IMG/VR virus record: IMGVR_UViG_3300008952_001422
Coordinates: 62,001 to 126,000 of that record
DNA: 64,000 bases
Strand: one strand, 5' to 3'
Origin: a virus
In this document: positions 52,260-59,406 of the stretch, piece by piece
Layout of the letters: every line of letters starts with the position of its first letter
How positions within the stretch are numbered: position 1 is the stretch's first letter
Notes under the pieces: model-generated
The model's input: only the letters and a program-made list of their open reading frames with translations
Told to the model about the DNA's origin: nothing
Databases searched by the model: none
Position numbers and translations under genes: made by a program

Positions 52260-52987
52260 TTTTTCATTCCTCGTGTATTTTCAATATCAGCAAACAAAAT
52301 ATCAGCCCAATCCTTATGAGCCTCTTCGTTTGGATGCATGTATCGTTCATCTCCTTCTACTGGAAAGAACATTTTCTTATCGTACATGTAAGTAAAGAAT
52401 GTTTGGTCTTCATATATACGAGTCATATCTAATTGAGCCAATACATCTTTCATATCCGCTTGTTCGCATAACTCTGTAAAGTTTGTTGGTTCAAGTAGAT
52501 TTGGTGTCAAGTTAAGACTGTTGAATATAATATATTCTAAATCATTAGCAACACAAAAGTTTTGTAGTGTTAATACTTGAATAAGATAATTGTGAAAGTC
52601 ATAAACAGGTGACCAGAAATGTTTCATATACAATTTGTTAAACTTATCTAAATCAGTATTTGTTTTTTCATCTAGTCTGATATTGCCGTGATATTCGTGT
52701 GATGGTATATTATGAATTAATATATTTTTACTTTCAATGAAATGTTCTCTGCGATTTGGTGCAGATAAGCCAATTGCTACAAATGGTTTCTTTCCATTTG
52801 AAACATACTCTGAAACTTTTGTTATAGTTTGTCTAACAATGTATTGATTGCTAATTCCTCGTTCTGCGTCAGTTACTACATCTTCTTTGCTTATTTCGAG
52901 TCTCTCAGCCAACATAAAAGGCCATGCTTTGTCCTTATGTGCTAGTCCAGTACCATATGTGAAACTACATCCGTTTGCGTATAACAT
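52256..52987 (-). CDS. SGNH/GDSL-like hydrolase
   Basis: 243 residues. Block I is NGCSFTYGTG near the N terminus with the nucleophile Ser. SAPNRREHFIESK is a middle block, and HPNEEAHKDWADIL near the C terminus fits the block V His. The expected catalytic Asp is replaced by the HPNxxAH variant common in phage SGNH proteins. Likely de-esterifies a glycan or lipid. First gene of the run that continues to the carbamoyltransferase. Confidence 0.78.
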   Translation of the reverse strand: MLYANGCSFTYGTGLAHKDKAWPFMLAERLEISKEDVVTDAERGISNQYIVRQTITKVSEYVSNGKKPFVAIGLSAPNRREHFIESKNILIHNIPSHEYHGNIRLDEKTNTDLDKFNKLYMKHFWSPVYDFHNYLIQVLTLQNFCVANDLEYIIFNSLNLTPNLLEPTNFTELCEQADMKDVLAQLDMTRIYEDQTFFTYMYDKKMFFPVEGDERYMHPNEEAHKDWADILFADIENTRGMKK

Positions 52988-52997
52988 TATTATACTC

Positions 52998-53324
52998 CTA
53001 TTCTTTCATAGTGAATGATTCACCACATCCACAAGTAGAGCCCTCAAGTGGATTATTAAATGAAAATCCACTGTTTATTCCTTCTGTTTGATAATCTAGT
53101 TCTGTGCCGTCAACCATTAGTAATGATTTACTATCAACAACAATAGTTACTCCGTTTGATTCAAATACAGTATCATCGTCATTAGTTTCATCAGCAAATT
53201 CTATTCCGTATGCATATCCTGAGCAACCAGTAGTTGTTATTTTAACTCTGATACCTATTCCAGATTCTCTGTTTTCTAAGAAATGATTTACTCTTTTTGC
53301 ACCCTCATCAGTTATTGTAATCAT
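52998..53324 (-). CDS. iscA: A-type iron-sulfur carrier (IscA/ErpA family)
   Basis: 108 residues, full length. The three cluster-binding Cys are in TTGCSGYAYG (about residue 35) and the C-terminal CGCGESF (about 99 and 101). MITITDEGAKRVNHFLEN is the family N terminus. Receives Fe-S clusters from a scaffold and delivers [4Fe-4S] to target proteins. It is adjacent to iscU (no gap). Radical SAM enzymes need [4Fe-4S] clusters, so the function fits this genome. Confidence 0.94.
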   Translation of the reverse strand: MITITDEGAKRVNHFLENRESGIGIRVKITTTGCSGYAYGIEFADETNDDDTVFESNGVTIVVDSKSLLMVDGTELDYQTEGINSGFSFNNPLEGSTCGCGESFTMKE

Positions 53325-53705
53325 TTAGTTTAATTGCTTCTTTCTATAATCAGCAATTGCGGCTTTAATTGAGTCTTCCGCAAGTACACTACAATGGATT
53401 TTAACTGGTGGTAAAGAAAGTGCTTCTACAATTGTTGTATTTTTAACTTCTTTTGCTTCTTCTAAAGTCATGCCTTTAATCATTTCAGTAACCATACTTG
53501 AACTAGCAATAGCACTACCACATCCATATGCTTTAAACTTTGCATCAGTGATAATTCCATCTTCAACTTGTATCTGGAGTTTCATAACATCTCCACATGC
53601 TGGAGCACCAACCATTCCAGTTCCAATTGAATCGATTTTAGGGTCAAACTTACCTACATTACGAGGATTCTCGTAGTGGTCTAAAACTTCTTTTGAATAT
53701 GCCAT
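53325..53705 (-). CDS. iscU: Iron-sulfur cluster scaffold IscU
   Basis: 126 residues, full length. Cys37 and Asp39 (PACGDVMKL), Cys62 region (YGCGSAIASSS) and Cys105 region (IHCSVLAEDSI) are all intact, as is DHYENPRNVG at the N terminus. The LPPVK motif for HscA binding is present (LSLPPVKIHC). No IscS, HscA or HscB is seen here, so host sulfur donor and chaperones are presumed. Two promoter types lie upstream, one early and one late-like. Confidence 0.96.
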   Translation of the reverse strand: MAYSKEVLDHYENPRNVGKFDPKIDSIGTGMVGAPACGDVMKLQIQVEDGIITDAKFKAYGCGSAIASSSMVTEMIKGMTLEEAKEVKNTTIVEALSLPPVKIHCSVLAEDSIKAAIADYRKKQLN

Positions 53706-53724
53706 TTATTTCTCCTAATTTAAC

Positions 53725-53732
53725 TATTTATT
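53725..53732 (-). promoter_or_regulatory. Late-promoter-like AATAAATA upstream of iscU
   Basis: AATAAATA differs from the T4 late consensus at the first base. It lies about 20 bases from the ATG, downstream of the sigma70-type promoter at 53739. Weaker match than the other late sites. Confidence 0.4.
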
Positions 53733-53738
53733 CTTTAT

Positions 53739-53767
53739 ATTATAACAGATTTTATACTAAAAGTCTA
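53739..53767 (-). promoter_or_regulatory. Sigma70-type promoter, extended -10, for iscU-iscA
   Basis: On the minus strand: TAGACT (53767-53762), a 17-base spacer and TATAAT (53744-53739) preceded by TGt. The -35 deviates from TTGACA by two bases. Nearly the same core as the promoter at 50595. Confidence 0.65.
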
Positions 53768-53772
53768 CCACT

Positions 53773-54513
53773 TTAAAATATTATTAATAATGCTTTAGAA
53801 GATGGACTGTCTGTAATTACAAGTCTACCTGCACTATCTCCTTTAGATGGAGATTTACCATAAATTTTAGGTATATTATTCTTATATTTTGCTTCTGGAT
53901 TAAATGTTTGGTCATTACGTCTAGCACGTAATCTAAAATATAAATCTTTATTTTCTGCATAGTGTTTTGATGTATATAAAGAACCATTAACTGTTACTGT
54001 ATCACCATTTTGTTCATGTGTGACATCCATTGGACCAATATACATAAAATCAATAGGACCGCCCATTGCTGTTGTTCCAACAACAAGCAACATTTTATCT
54101 TTATCGTTTAGTTTTCCTACTGTATCGGGAATCTTATCTCCTGCTTTATAACCCTTATCTAATAGATTATTATAAGCCGCAGTAAAAAAGTTTTCACCAA
54201 TATCTGGAATAATCGCTTGAATACCACGAAGTCCACCACCTGCTAATGAGGGTGCTGATGGACCTTTCATTGAAAGATTTAAATCACCATTAGTTGTTTT
54301 AAGTACAATATCTGTATATGGTTCTGAACCCGAGTCTTGTCTACCCATATACTTTACTACATCAGTTACACCATTAATAGTTGTATTGCCTGCTATTAAA
54401 TTAACAGGTTTGCCGTCATTATTAGCAATGGCATTTGTAATTGATTTTACAAAACCATTCTCTTGTCTTTCTGCATTTATACCTGCTTCGTGTAAAAATT
54501 CGTATGCTCTCAC
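53773..54513 (-). CDS. Late protein with capsid-targeting-like N terminus (246 aa)
   Basis: Begins MRAYEFLHEAG; L7-H8-E9 followed by Ala fits T4 gp21 cleavage (LxE|A). The rest is mostly strands with Gly-rich turns (SMKGPSAPSLAGGGLRGI, VGTTAMGGPIDFMYIGPM). It shares the N terminus and part of the AGGG region with the next gene upstream. Eight bases separate the two, so both are in the late unit starting at 55876. Likely packaged in the head; enzymatic activity is not visible. Confidence 0.65.
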   Translation of the reverse strand: MRAYEFLHEAGINAERQENGFVKSITNAIANNDGKPVNLIAGNTTINGVTDVVKYMGRQDSGSEPYTDIVLKTTNGDLNLSMKGPSAPSLAGGGLRGIQAIIPDIGENFFTAAYNNLLDKGYKAGDKIPDTVGKLNDKDKMLLVVGTTAMGGPIDFMYIGPMDVTHEQNGDTVTVNGSLYTSKHYAENKDLYFRLRARRNDQTFNPEAKYKNNIPKIYGKSPSKGDSAGRLVITDSPSSKALLIIF

Positions 54514-54521
54514 GTTTTCTC

Positions 54522-55841
54522 CTATCCAACTAATTTAAAATTGGCTTTGCCTTTAATGCCAGTTGCGTAATAATTTTTCTGTGTCCATAAAACAATTTCA
54601 CCTTTATAAACTATTGGAAATTTAGTAGAGTATGATAATTTAAGGTCTTTTGTTCCCCATAATTGACCATTAGTTAATAACTGAATATATGAATTGTTAT
54701 TGAGTGCGGCTAATACAGCCTTACCAAATTCTTTTCCGGAGTTAACAATTGCTGATAACTGATTAGTAATTCCCATCATTAAGTGAAAGAATACACGATA
54801 GCCAGATGATTGTGTTGTACTGGCTTGATTACTTAGTATTTCTTTAAGACGAGAAGATAACTGCGAAACTTCAAGAGATTTTCCTGTTTCCATTATGACT
54901 TTATCTTCCTCTTTGATAATTCCAAGTTCTACTGCAAGTGTTAATGGACCTAGTATTGCTGACTTCTCTACTAGTGTTTTAATAATATGTGTACCGGATG
55001 GATATGCCTTTTCAATTTCTGGTGTTATTTTTAAACCCGATAAGGCACTAGCCGCTCCACCACCAGTTTTTTGCTTACTACTTATTTTCATTTCAATACC
55101 GTTTGGAAATTGAACAATACTATCTATAAGTGTTTGAGTTGTGCTACGTGGAAACATTATTTTACTACCAGTAAATGACGTTTGATTATGAGCCTTCAGT
55201 GCCGATGTAACATCACTATCTGTTATGTTATTGGCTATTAGTGCTAATGGTCCAAGATATTCGCCTGCATATTTTTGTATAATACCGAGATGTTCACCGC
55301 CGTCTTTAATAGGTTGATTAATGTTGTTAGATTGTGCTATATTAACTGCTTGTATAATAGGATTGGCAAGTGATTTAGGAATTCCAGGTTGTTTCATGCC
55401 ATTAATAATCATTGTTGCTACTTCATTAGCATTACGATAATTTTCATCAGGAATTAGATTCGAAGGTTTAATTGGAATAGTTTCACTTTCTTGTCCGCCA
55501 CCAGCAAAATCATTTGTTTTTTGTAATTTGCTTAGAAGAATCCATTCTTTTGCCGTCGGGTCAAACTTATCTGTTTCGTCATCATTAGATACATCAGTGT
55601 CATCATTAGCAATTGGAAATGCAATCCAGTTCGGATGTTGCGGATGTACAGGCCATTTCGGTGTTGAAAGACCCAAGTCTGATATTATTTTAGGATTATT
55701 GTCCAATACCACAGTACCACCAGAAACTAATTCAAATTTGTCACCACTCTTTATCTTTGAAATAAAGCGTTGTAAATTATCACGTTTACTTAGTTCTTCT
55801 GGTTTTAGTGATTTCTCATATAAGAATTCGTAGGCTCTCAT
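54522..55841 (-). CDS. Late protein with capsid-targeting-like N terminus (439 aa)
   Basis: Begins MRAYEFLYEKS (L7-Y8-E9). Residues 10-90 are a charged region; the C-terminal half holds SSKQKTGGGAASALSGLKIT and a final KLSYSTKFPIVYKGE strand region. A central SKQKTGGG motif recalls the K-x-x-G-G-G-A pattern of some phage DNA-interacting proteins, but no family is recognised. Ribosome site AGGAGA. Preceded by a late promoter with a leader of about 35 bases. Confidence 0.62.
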   Translation of the reverse strand: MRAYEFLYEKSLKPEELSKRDNLQRFISKIKSGDKFELVSGGTVVLDNNPKIISDLGLSTPKWPVHPQHPNWIAFPIANDDTDVSNDDETDKFDPTAKEWILLSKLQKTNDFAGGGQESETIPIKPSNLIPDENYRNANEVATMIINGMKQPGIPKSLANPIIQAVNIAQSNNINQPIKDGGEHLGIIQKYAGEYLGPLALIANNITDSDVTSALKAHNQTSFTGSKIMFPRSTTQTLIDSIVQFPNGIEMKISSKQKTGGGAASALSGLKITPEIEKAYPSGTHIIKTLVEKSAILGPLTLAVELGIIKEEDKVIMETGKSLEVSQLSSRLKEILSNQASTTQSSGYRVFFHLMMGITNQLSAIVNSGKEFGKAVLAALNNNSYIQLLTNGQLWGTKDLKLSYSTKFPIVYKGEIVLWTQKNYYATGIKGKANFKLVG

Positions 55842-55875
55842 TTGTTCTCCTGATTAAATAATGATTGCTATACTC

Positions 55876-55883
55876 TATTTATC
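55876..55883 (-). promoter_or_regulatory. T4-type late promoter GATAAATA
   Basis: Upstream of the two MRAYEFL proteins. Predicted +1 near 55870; leader of about 28 bases with AGGAGA. Confidence 0.65.
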
Positions 55884-55886
55884 AGG

Positions 55887-56009
55887 CTATTTCTTATAAT
55901 TGGGTGGATAATTAGTGGGCAACATATTACTCTTCCGACTAGGAACTCTTGCGAATTTACGCACTGGTTTTGGTTTAGGTTTACAGAATAATCTTTTTAG
56001 CCACTTCAT
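55887..56009 (-). CDS. 40-aa basic microprotein
   Basis: MKWLKRLFCKPKPKPVRKFA, then RVPSRKSNMLP and NYPPNYKK. Very basic with a Lys-Pro repeat. It has its own late promoter (56016-56023), with only one base between predicted +1 and the ATG. DNA- or membrane-associated role is a guess. Confidence 0.55.
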   Translation of the reverse strand: MKWLKRLFCKPKPKPVRKFARVPSRKSNMLPTNYPPNYKK

Positions 56010-56015
56010 GTACAA

Positions 56016-56023
56016 TATTTATC
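56016..56023 (-). promoter_or_regulatory. T4-type late promoter GATAAATA
   Basis: Divergent from the plus-strand late promoter at 56068. Predicted +1 at 56010, one base before the ATG of the 40-aa ORF. No Shine-Dalgarno sequence. Confidence 0.6.
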
Positions 56024-56067
56024 GACTATTTCTCAATATATCAGTGTCTATTTCTTGAAGGATACAC

Positions 56068-56075
56068 TATAAATA
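56068..56075 (+). promoter_or_regulatory. T4-type late promoter TATAAATA (leaderless)
   Basis: Perfect TATAAATA; predicted +1 is the A of the ATG at 56081. No ribosome site. Confidence 0.75.
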
Positions 56076-56080
56076 ATAGT

Positions 56081-56638
56081 ATGAGAGAGGTTTATGCAAT
56101 ACAATACAGTTCGTATTTGACCAATGCTGGAGAATTCCTCTCGTCATTTATCAGCAAACATTCAGGCTTTGACGATACAAAAACTCTATTAACTACACAT
56201 ACTTTGTTGCAAGACCATGGCAATCAGTCTCAATCCCACACAACTACAATTATTGTTCCTTTTATTCATCTACATTTCCGTGAAAGAATGATAAAGAGTT
56301 GGGAGCAGTTAGAAGGTTTTGATGTGAAAGTTGCTACTTATGAATTCGACAAACAATATAGAATGATAAACGATTACTTATATGATACTGGTCATAAACA
56401 TGGAAATCCATATAAAGACTTTAGAGATGAACGATTGAACAGCAGACATTGTAGTTGTAATTTAGAGTTTATTGACGTTGGAAGATTACTTATGTACAAT
56501 GATTCTGAATATGATAAACTAGTTAAGACTTTAAACACGGAGCCATTATCTAGAAAAGATACTCCTTGTTGTAATAGTTGGAAAGAATATATTGAACAAT
56601 ATATTAATAATAAACTAATTATTGATATGGGACTATAA
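56081..56638 (+). CDS. Isolated plus-strand late gene, possible sulfotransferase-like tail
   Basis: 185 residues. SYLTNAGEFLSSFISKH and a SRHCSCNLEFIDVGRLLMYND segment, then W-K-E-Y-I-E-Q-Y at the C terminus, recall the end of P-loop sulfotransferase-like phage proteins, but the PAPS-binding loop is not obvious. It is the only plus-strand gene between 27.7 and 64 kb. It has a perfect late promoter and converges on the bL31 gene with a five-base gap. Function open. Confidence 0.6.
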   Translation: MREVYAIQYSSYLTNAGEFLSSFISKHSGFDDTKTLLTTHTLLQDHGNQSQSHTTTIIVPFIHLHFRERMIKSWEQLEGFDVKVATYEFDKQYRMINDYLYDTGHKHGNPYKDFRDERLNSRHCSCNLEFIDVGRLLMYNDSEYDKLVKTLNTEPLSRKDTPCCNSWKEYIEQYINNKLIIDMGL

Positions 56639-56643
56639 GAGTT

Positions 56644-56862
56644 TTATTTTCTTTTAAATCCAGCGTAACGATTTTTAAATTTCTCAACTCGTCCAGCAGT
56701 ATCCATAACCCTAGATTTTCCTGTAAAGAACGGATGACATTTAGAACATACATCTAAATTCATTTTTTCTGTTGTGAGAGTCGACCGTGTTATCCAGGTG
56801 TTGCCGCAACTACATACAACCTCAATAGTCTTATAAGTAGGATGTATGTTCTTCTTTGGCAA
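56644..56862 (-). CDS. rpmE: Ribosomal protein bL31 homologue
   Basis: 72 residues matching bL31 from end to end: [20 protein letters not shown], then [20 protein letters not shown] and [15 protein letters not shown]. The zinc-binding CxC and CxxC pairs are kept (zinc-form C+ type). bL31 bridges the two ribosomal subunits and helps set subunit dynamics. Downstream of the late promoter at 57203 through the 68-aa ORF. With bL33 at 30091-30246 the phage encodes two exchangeable large-subunit proteins. Confidence 0.96.
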   Translation of the reverse strand: MPKKNIHPTYKTIEVVCSCGNTWITRSTLTTEKMNLDVCSKCHPFFTGKSRVMDTAGRVEKFKNRYAGFKRK

Positions 56863-56874
56863 CGTCCTTTCCGG

Positions 56875-57081
56875 TTAATAACCTGCTTTGTAAATATTGT
56901 TTTGGTATTCCCTTGCTTCTTCCAAAGTTTTAATTTCTTTTTGTTTACGTTTTATTGGTTTGTCAGGTGTAAACGGACTTAAAGGAGGCATAGGACTAGG
57001 TCTTATACTTTGGTCTTTTTGTTTTTGAGATTTTTGTTTTACTCTCTTAAGTAATTCTTTTATTTCTTTGATTGTTGGCAT
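56875..57081 (-). CDS. Small basic Pro/Lys-rich protein
   Basis: 68 residues: a basic N-terminal helix (IKEIKELLKRVKQKSQKQK), a proline-rich middle (PSPMPPLSPFTPDKP) and a second helix with KTLEEAREYQNNIYKAGY. It could touch RNA. It is 12 bases upstream of bL31, so a role with the ribosome is possible by association. Not recognised. Confidence 0.5.
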   Translation of the reverse strand: MPTIKEIKELLKRVKQKSQKQKDQSIRPSPMPPLSPFTPDKPIKRKQKEIKTLEEAREYQNNIYKAGY

Positions 57082-57130
57082 TTTGATTCTAAAATGTCTC
57101 CTCTAAACCCGTCTTTTAAAAACTGAGCAA

Positions 57131-57154
57131 GAGTGGGAAGTCCCACGCTTTTTT
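57131..57154 (+). terminator. Possible terminator on plus strand
   Basis: GTGGG-AAGT-CCCAC stem (5 bp, extended past a mismatch) followed by GC and six T residues. Could end transcripts of the plus-strand gene at 56081. On the minus strand the same hairpin lies in the leader (57082-57252) of the 68-aa/bL31 transcript; that leader holds no gene I can support. Confidence 0.45.
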
Positions 57155-57202
57155 ATGCGGTCGTTTGGTTCACCCGCCTTCTCGTCTAGTTGTAACTACT
57201 TT

Positions 57203-57210
57203 TATTTATC
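57203..57210 (-). promoter_or_regulatory. T4-type late promoter GATAAATA
   Basis: Directed to the 68-aa ORF and bL31. Predicted +1 near 57197, giving a leader of about 115 bases that contains the hairpin at 57131-57154. Confidence 0.6.
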
Positions 57211-57252
57211 AATCTTTTAATTAACTTCTTACTTATCGTTCATAATGAGCGA

Positions 57253-57402
57253 TTACTTCTGTCTTGCATCTTTATTCTCTTTCTTTACAAACCCATAATC
57301 AATTAAATATTTGTGTCCACAATTAATACAAGGACCAGGCATTGGTGTAATATATCTACATCCACATTGTAAACATTTCATATCGTGTTCTATTTGTTTC
57401 AT
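57253..57402 (-). CDS. 49-aa zinc-ribbon microprotein
   Basis: MKQIEHDMKCLQCGCRYITP, PMPGPCINCGHKYLIDYG: two knuckles CLQCGC and CINCGH make a complete zinc ribbon. TAATG overlap with the upstream SGNH gene. Nucleic-acid binding is likely for such ribbons. Confidence 0.62.
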   Translation of the reverse strand: MKQIEHDMKCLQCGCRYITPMPGPCINCGHKYLIDYGFVKKENKDARQK

Positions 57403-58169
57403 TAAAAGAATTCCTTTAATATTAAGTCAGCAAATGCTCTATGTGTTTTTGGACCTGAATGTCGACCATCTATTGCACTGTCTTTTTGAATATCGTCATG
57501 TCGTAACATCTTACTAACAAATGAAATATCACTTTCAAAGTTTGGGTCTTTAAGAAAATCATACTCATGCCAAGATTTCATATTGATTAATGATTTATTA
57601 TTATTATATTGTGAGTTCATTAATGGTGGACAATGAATTGATTTAACGCCTTGTGCTTTTAAAGTTAGATGAGCATAATTCATATACCATCTTATAACTA
57701 TAATAGCATCACTATCTGAATGAATATACTTGTAATATTGTTTAGCAATTTTTTCAGTATCGGTTGGTATTATATTATATAAATCAGGCCAGTGCGATGT
57801 TATATTAAGGGAACCAAATGTTTTATCACCTGTTTTTCTACCCTCTGATATTCCTCTTTCATCAATATGACAGGTAAATATAGCATGTCTTTCTATATAA
57901 GTCCAGTGTATAATAACTATATCATCTTTATTAATTTCAGACTGATTTAGTTTTATTTGTTGGAGTATATGTTTATTACTAGCACCTGGTCGAGATAAAT
58001 TAATTACTTCTTTACCCACTGTATCGCCAATTAATTGTGGATAAGCAAACTTTGAGGGTTCTTTTCCTGGGGCATAGAAGCCATCTTTTTTTATATAACA
58101 ATCTTCTAAGCCATGACCAAATGTCTCACTACATCCAAATGCCCATATTCTTGGATTCCATTCTATCAT
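57402..58169 (-). CDS. SGNH/GDSL-like hydrolase
   Basis: 255 residues. FGCSETFGHG is block I, LSRPGASNKHILQQI holds the Gly/Asn oxyanion block, IIHWTYIERH a further block, and DGRHSGPKTHRAFAD the C-terminal Asp-x-x-His pair. Complete triad. The ATG overlaps the kinase stop (ATGA). It likely acts with the sulfotransferase and kinase upstream on envelope or particle glycans. Confidence 0.82.
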   Translation of the reverse strand: MIEWNPRIWAFGCSETFGHGLEDCYIKKDGFYAPGKEPSKFAYPQLIGDTVGKEVINLSRPGASNKHILQQIKLNQSEINKDDIVIIHWTYIERHAIFTCHIDERGISEGRKTGDKTFGSLNITSHWPDLYNIIPTDTEKIAKQYYKYIHSDSDAIIVIRWYMNYAHLTLKAQGVKSIHCPPLMNSQYNNNKSLINMKSWHEYDFLKDPNFESDISFVSKMLRHDDIQKDSAIDGRHSGPKTHRAFADLILKEFF

Positions 58170-58636
58170 AGTCCATACCTTTTAATCACATCTTCGTTAA
58201 AATGCAAGTCAGGATATGCTTCTATCATCTTTTCAATAACACTTAAAATAGTATTAGCATCGTCTCCCCACTTTGTAATGCGATAATTATAATCAAATGC
58301 TGTTAGAGGTTCAAACATTGCATTAGTATCATCGAATCTTCCTTTCTTAATTGTATCCATCCATACAGTGAAGTCTGCATCAAACTCTTTTCTTGTTTCT
58401 TTTGTAGGACAAATGAAATCAGCAACTACAGTTTGTCCTGCTTTGACTACAACATCGGCTAAGAACTTCATTCTGTCTGCTTGTCGCATTCTACCTTCTT
58501 TGCTGAAATCGAAATCGTTATAGTCACTTCTTACTACATCAGCATTTAGCCAATAAGCACCAAGTCCTTCTGCTATAGGTTTTGCTAGTGTTGTTTTACC
58601 ACTTCCAGGTAATCCACATATTAGTATTTTAATCAT
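58166..58636 (-). CDS. Adenylylsulfate (APS) kinase-like P-loop kinase
   Basis: 156 residues. Walker A GLPGSGKTT (residues 8-16), LNADVVRSDYNDFDFSKEGR matching the CysC substrate region and RMKFLADVV. C-terminal VVADFICPTKETRKEF. APS kinase makes PAPS, the sulfate donor for sulfotransferases. The sulfotransferase-like gene is directly upstream with a one-base overlap, which supports this over the other small P-loop kinases. Confidence 0.82.
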   Translation of the reverse strand: MIKILICGLPGSGKTTLAKPIAEGLGAYWLNADVVRSDYNDFDFSKEGRMRQADRMKFLADVVVKAGQTVVADFICPTKETRKEFDADFTVWMDTIKKGRFDDTNAMFEPLTAFDYNYRITKWGDDANTILSVIEKMIEAYPDLHFNEDVIKRYGL

Positions 58637-59406
58637 TATCTTTTCTTTATTAAGTTAGTGAAATTATTTATGTCTGTGATAACTCCATCAGTAATCTTCA
58701 TGGACCATTGATGTGTTGAATAAAATTTGATTGCATACTCATACAACTCATCGTAGTTCGCTATAGTAATTTTCTTAGATTTAGCCTGCTTCACACTAGA
58801 TTTAATATCATGAATAGGAGCAAGTCCAGTCAACCTTGCGTCTGTTGAATCAAATGCCAAGTCTTCGTAATATATAATTTTATCACATTGTATATCTTTC
58901 TGTGCAAACATTACTTCGTATATGGCGAGAACTTTATAGCAGTATTCTACGAAATCATCCATTGGTATAGTAACAGTAGTATTCTTATAGGGTGGACGAA
59001 ACGAGCCAATTTCACTTGGGTCAAGACGCCAATTATGAAATGCTAACGCAAAACTCAACGCAACCTCTACTATGTTTAATCTAATTAGTCCTATTGTGTA
59101 ATCAGCCACTTGTGTGAATTGTTGAACTAATGGCAACATATCATCATTTGGCACATTACAGTATTTGAATTGTTTAACTGACGTATCAATTGGATAAAGC
59201 CAATTTGGATGCGTCTTAAACACCATAGAGTCTATTGCACTAAATTCATTTATATTATCAATTAATTCTTGCGAACCTGGACTGTTTTCATCATCACGTT
59301 CTTCAAACGGAGACGGTACAATAGGTATGCCTCGCATACCACTAATTAATGATTCTAGATAATGTGTACCACTTCTAGCGGTAGAAAATATGTGAATTTT
59401 ATTCAT
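58636..59406 (-). CDS. P-loop sulfotransferase-like protein
   Basis: 256 residues. The N-terminal IHIFSTARSGTHYLESLI is the 5'-phosphosulfate-binding loop (S-R/A-R-S-G-T). IGLIRLNIVEVALSFALAF is the 3'-phosphate-binding block with the RxxxxxxxS spacing. HNWRLDPSEIG is a substrate region. ATGA overlap with the upstream SGNH gene. Uses PAPS to sulfate a sugar or tyrosine; the acceptor is unknown. Confidence 0.82.
   Translation of the reverse strand: MNKIHIFSTARSGTHYLESLISGMRGIPIVPSPFEERDDENSPGSQELIDNINEFSAIDSMVFKTHPNWLYPIDTSVKQFKYCNVPNDDMLPLVQQFTQVADYTIGLIRLNIVEVALSFALAFHNWRLDPSEIGSFRPPYKNTTVTIPMDDFVEYCYKVLAIYEVMFAQKDIQCDKIIYYEDLAFDSTDARLTGLAPIHDIKSSVKQAKSKKITIANYDELYEYAIKFYSTHQWSMKITDGVITDINNFTNLIKKR

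Noticed and set aside
56875-57081. Ribosomal protein bS21
   Set aside because: Basic and next to bL31, but the bS21 core pattern is absent.
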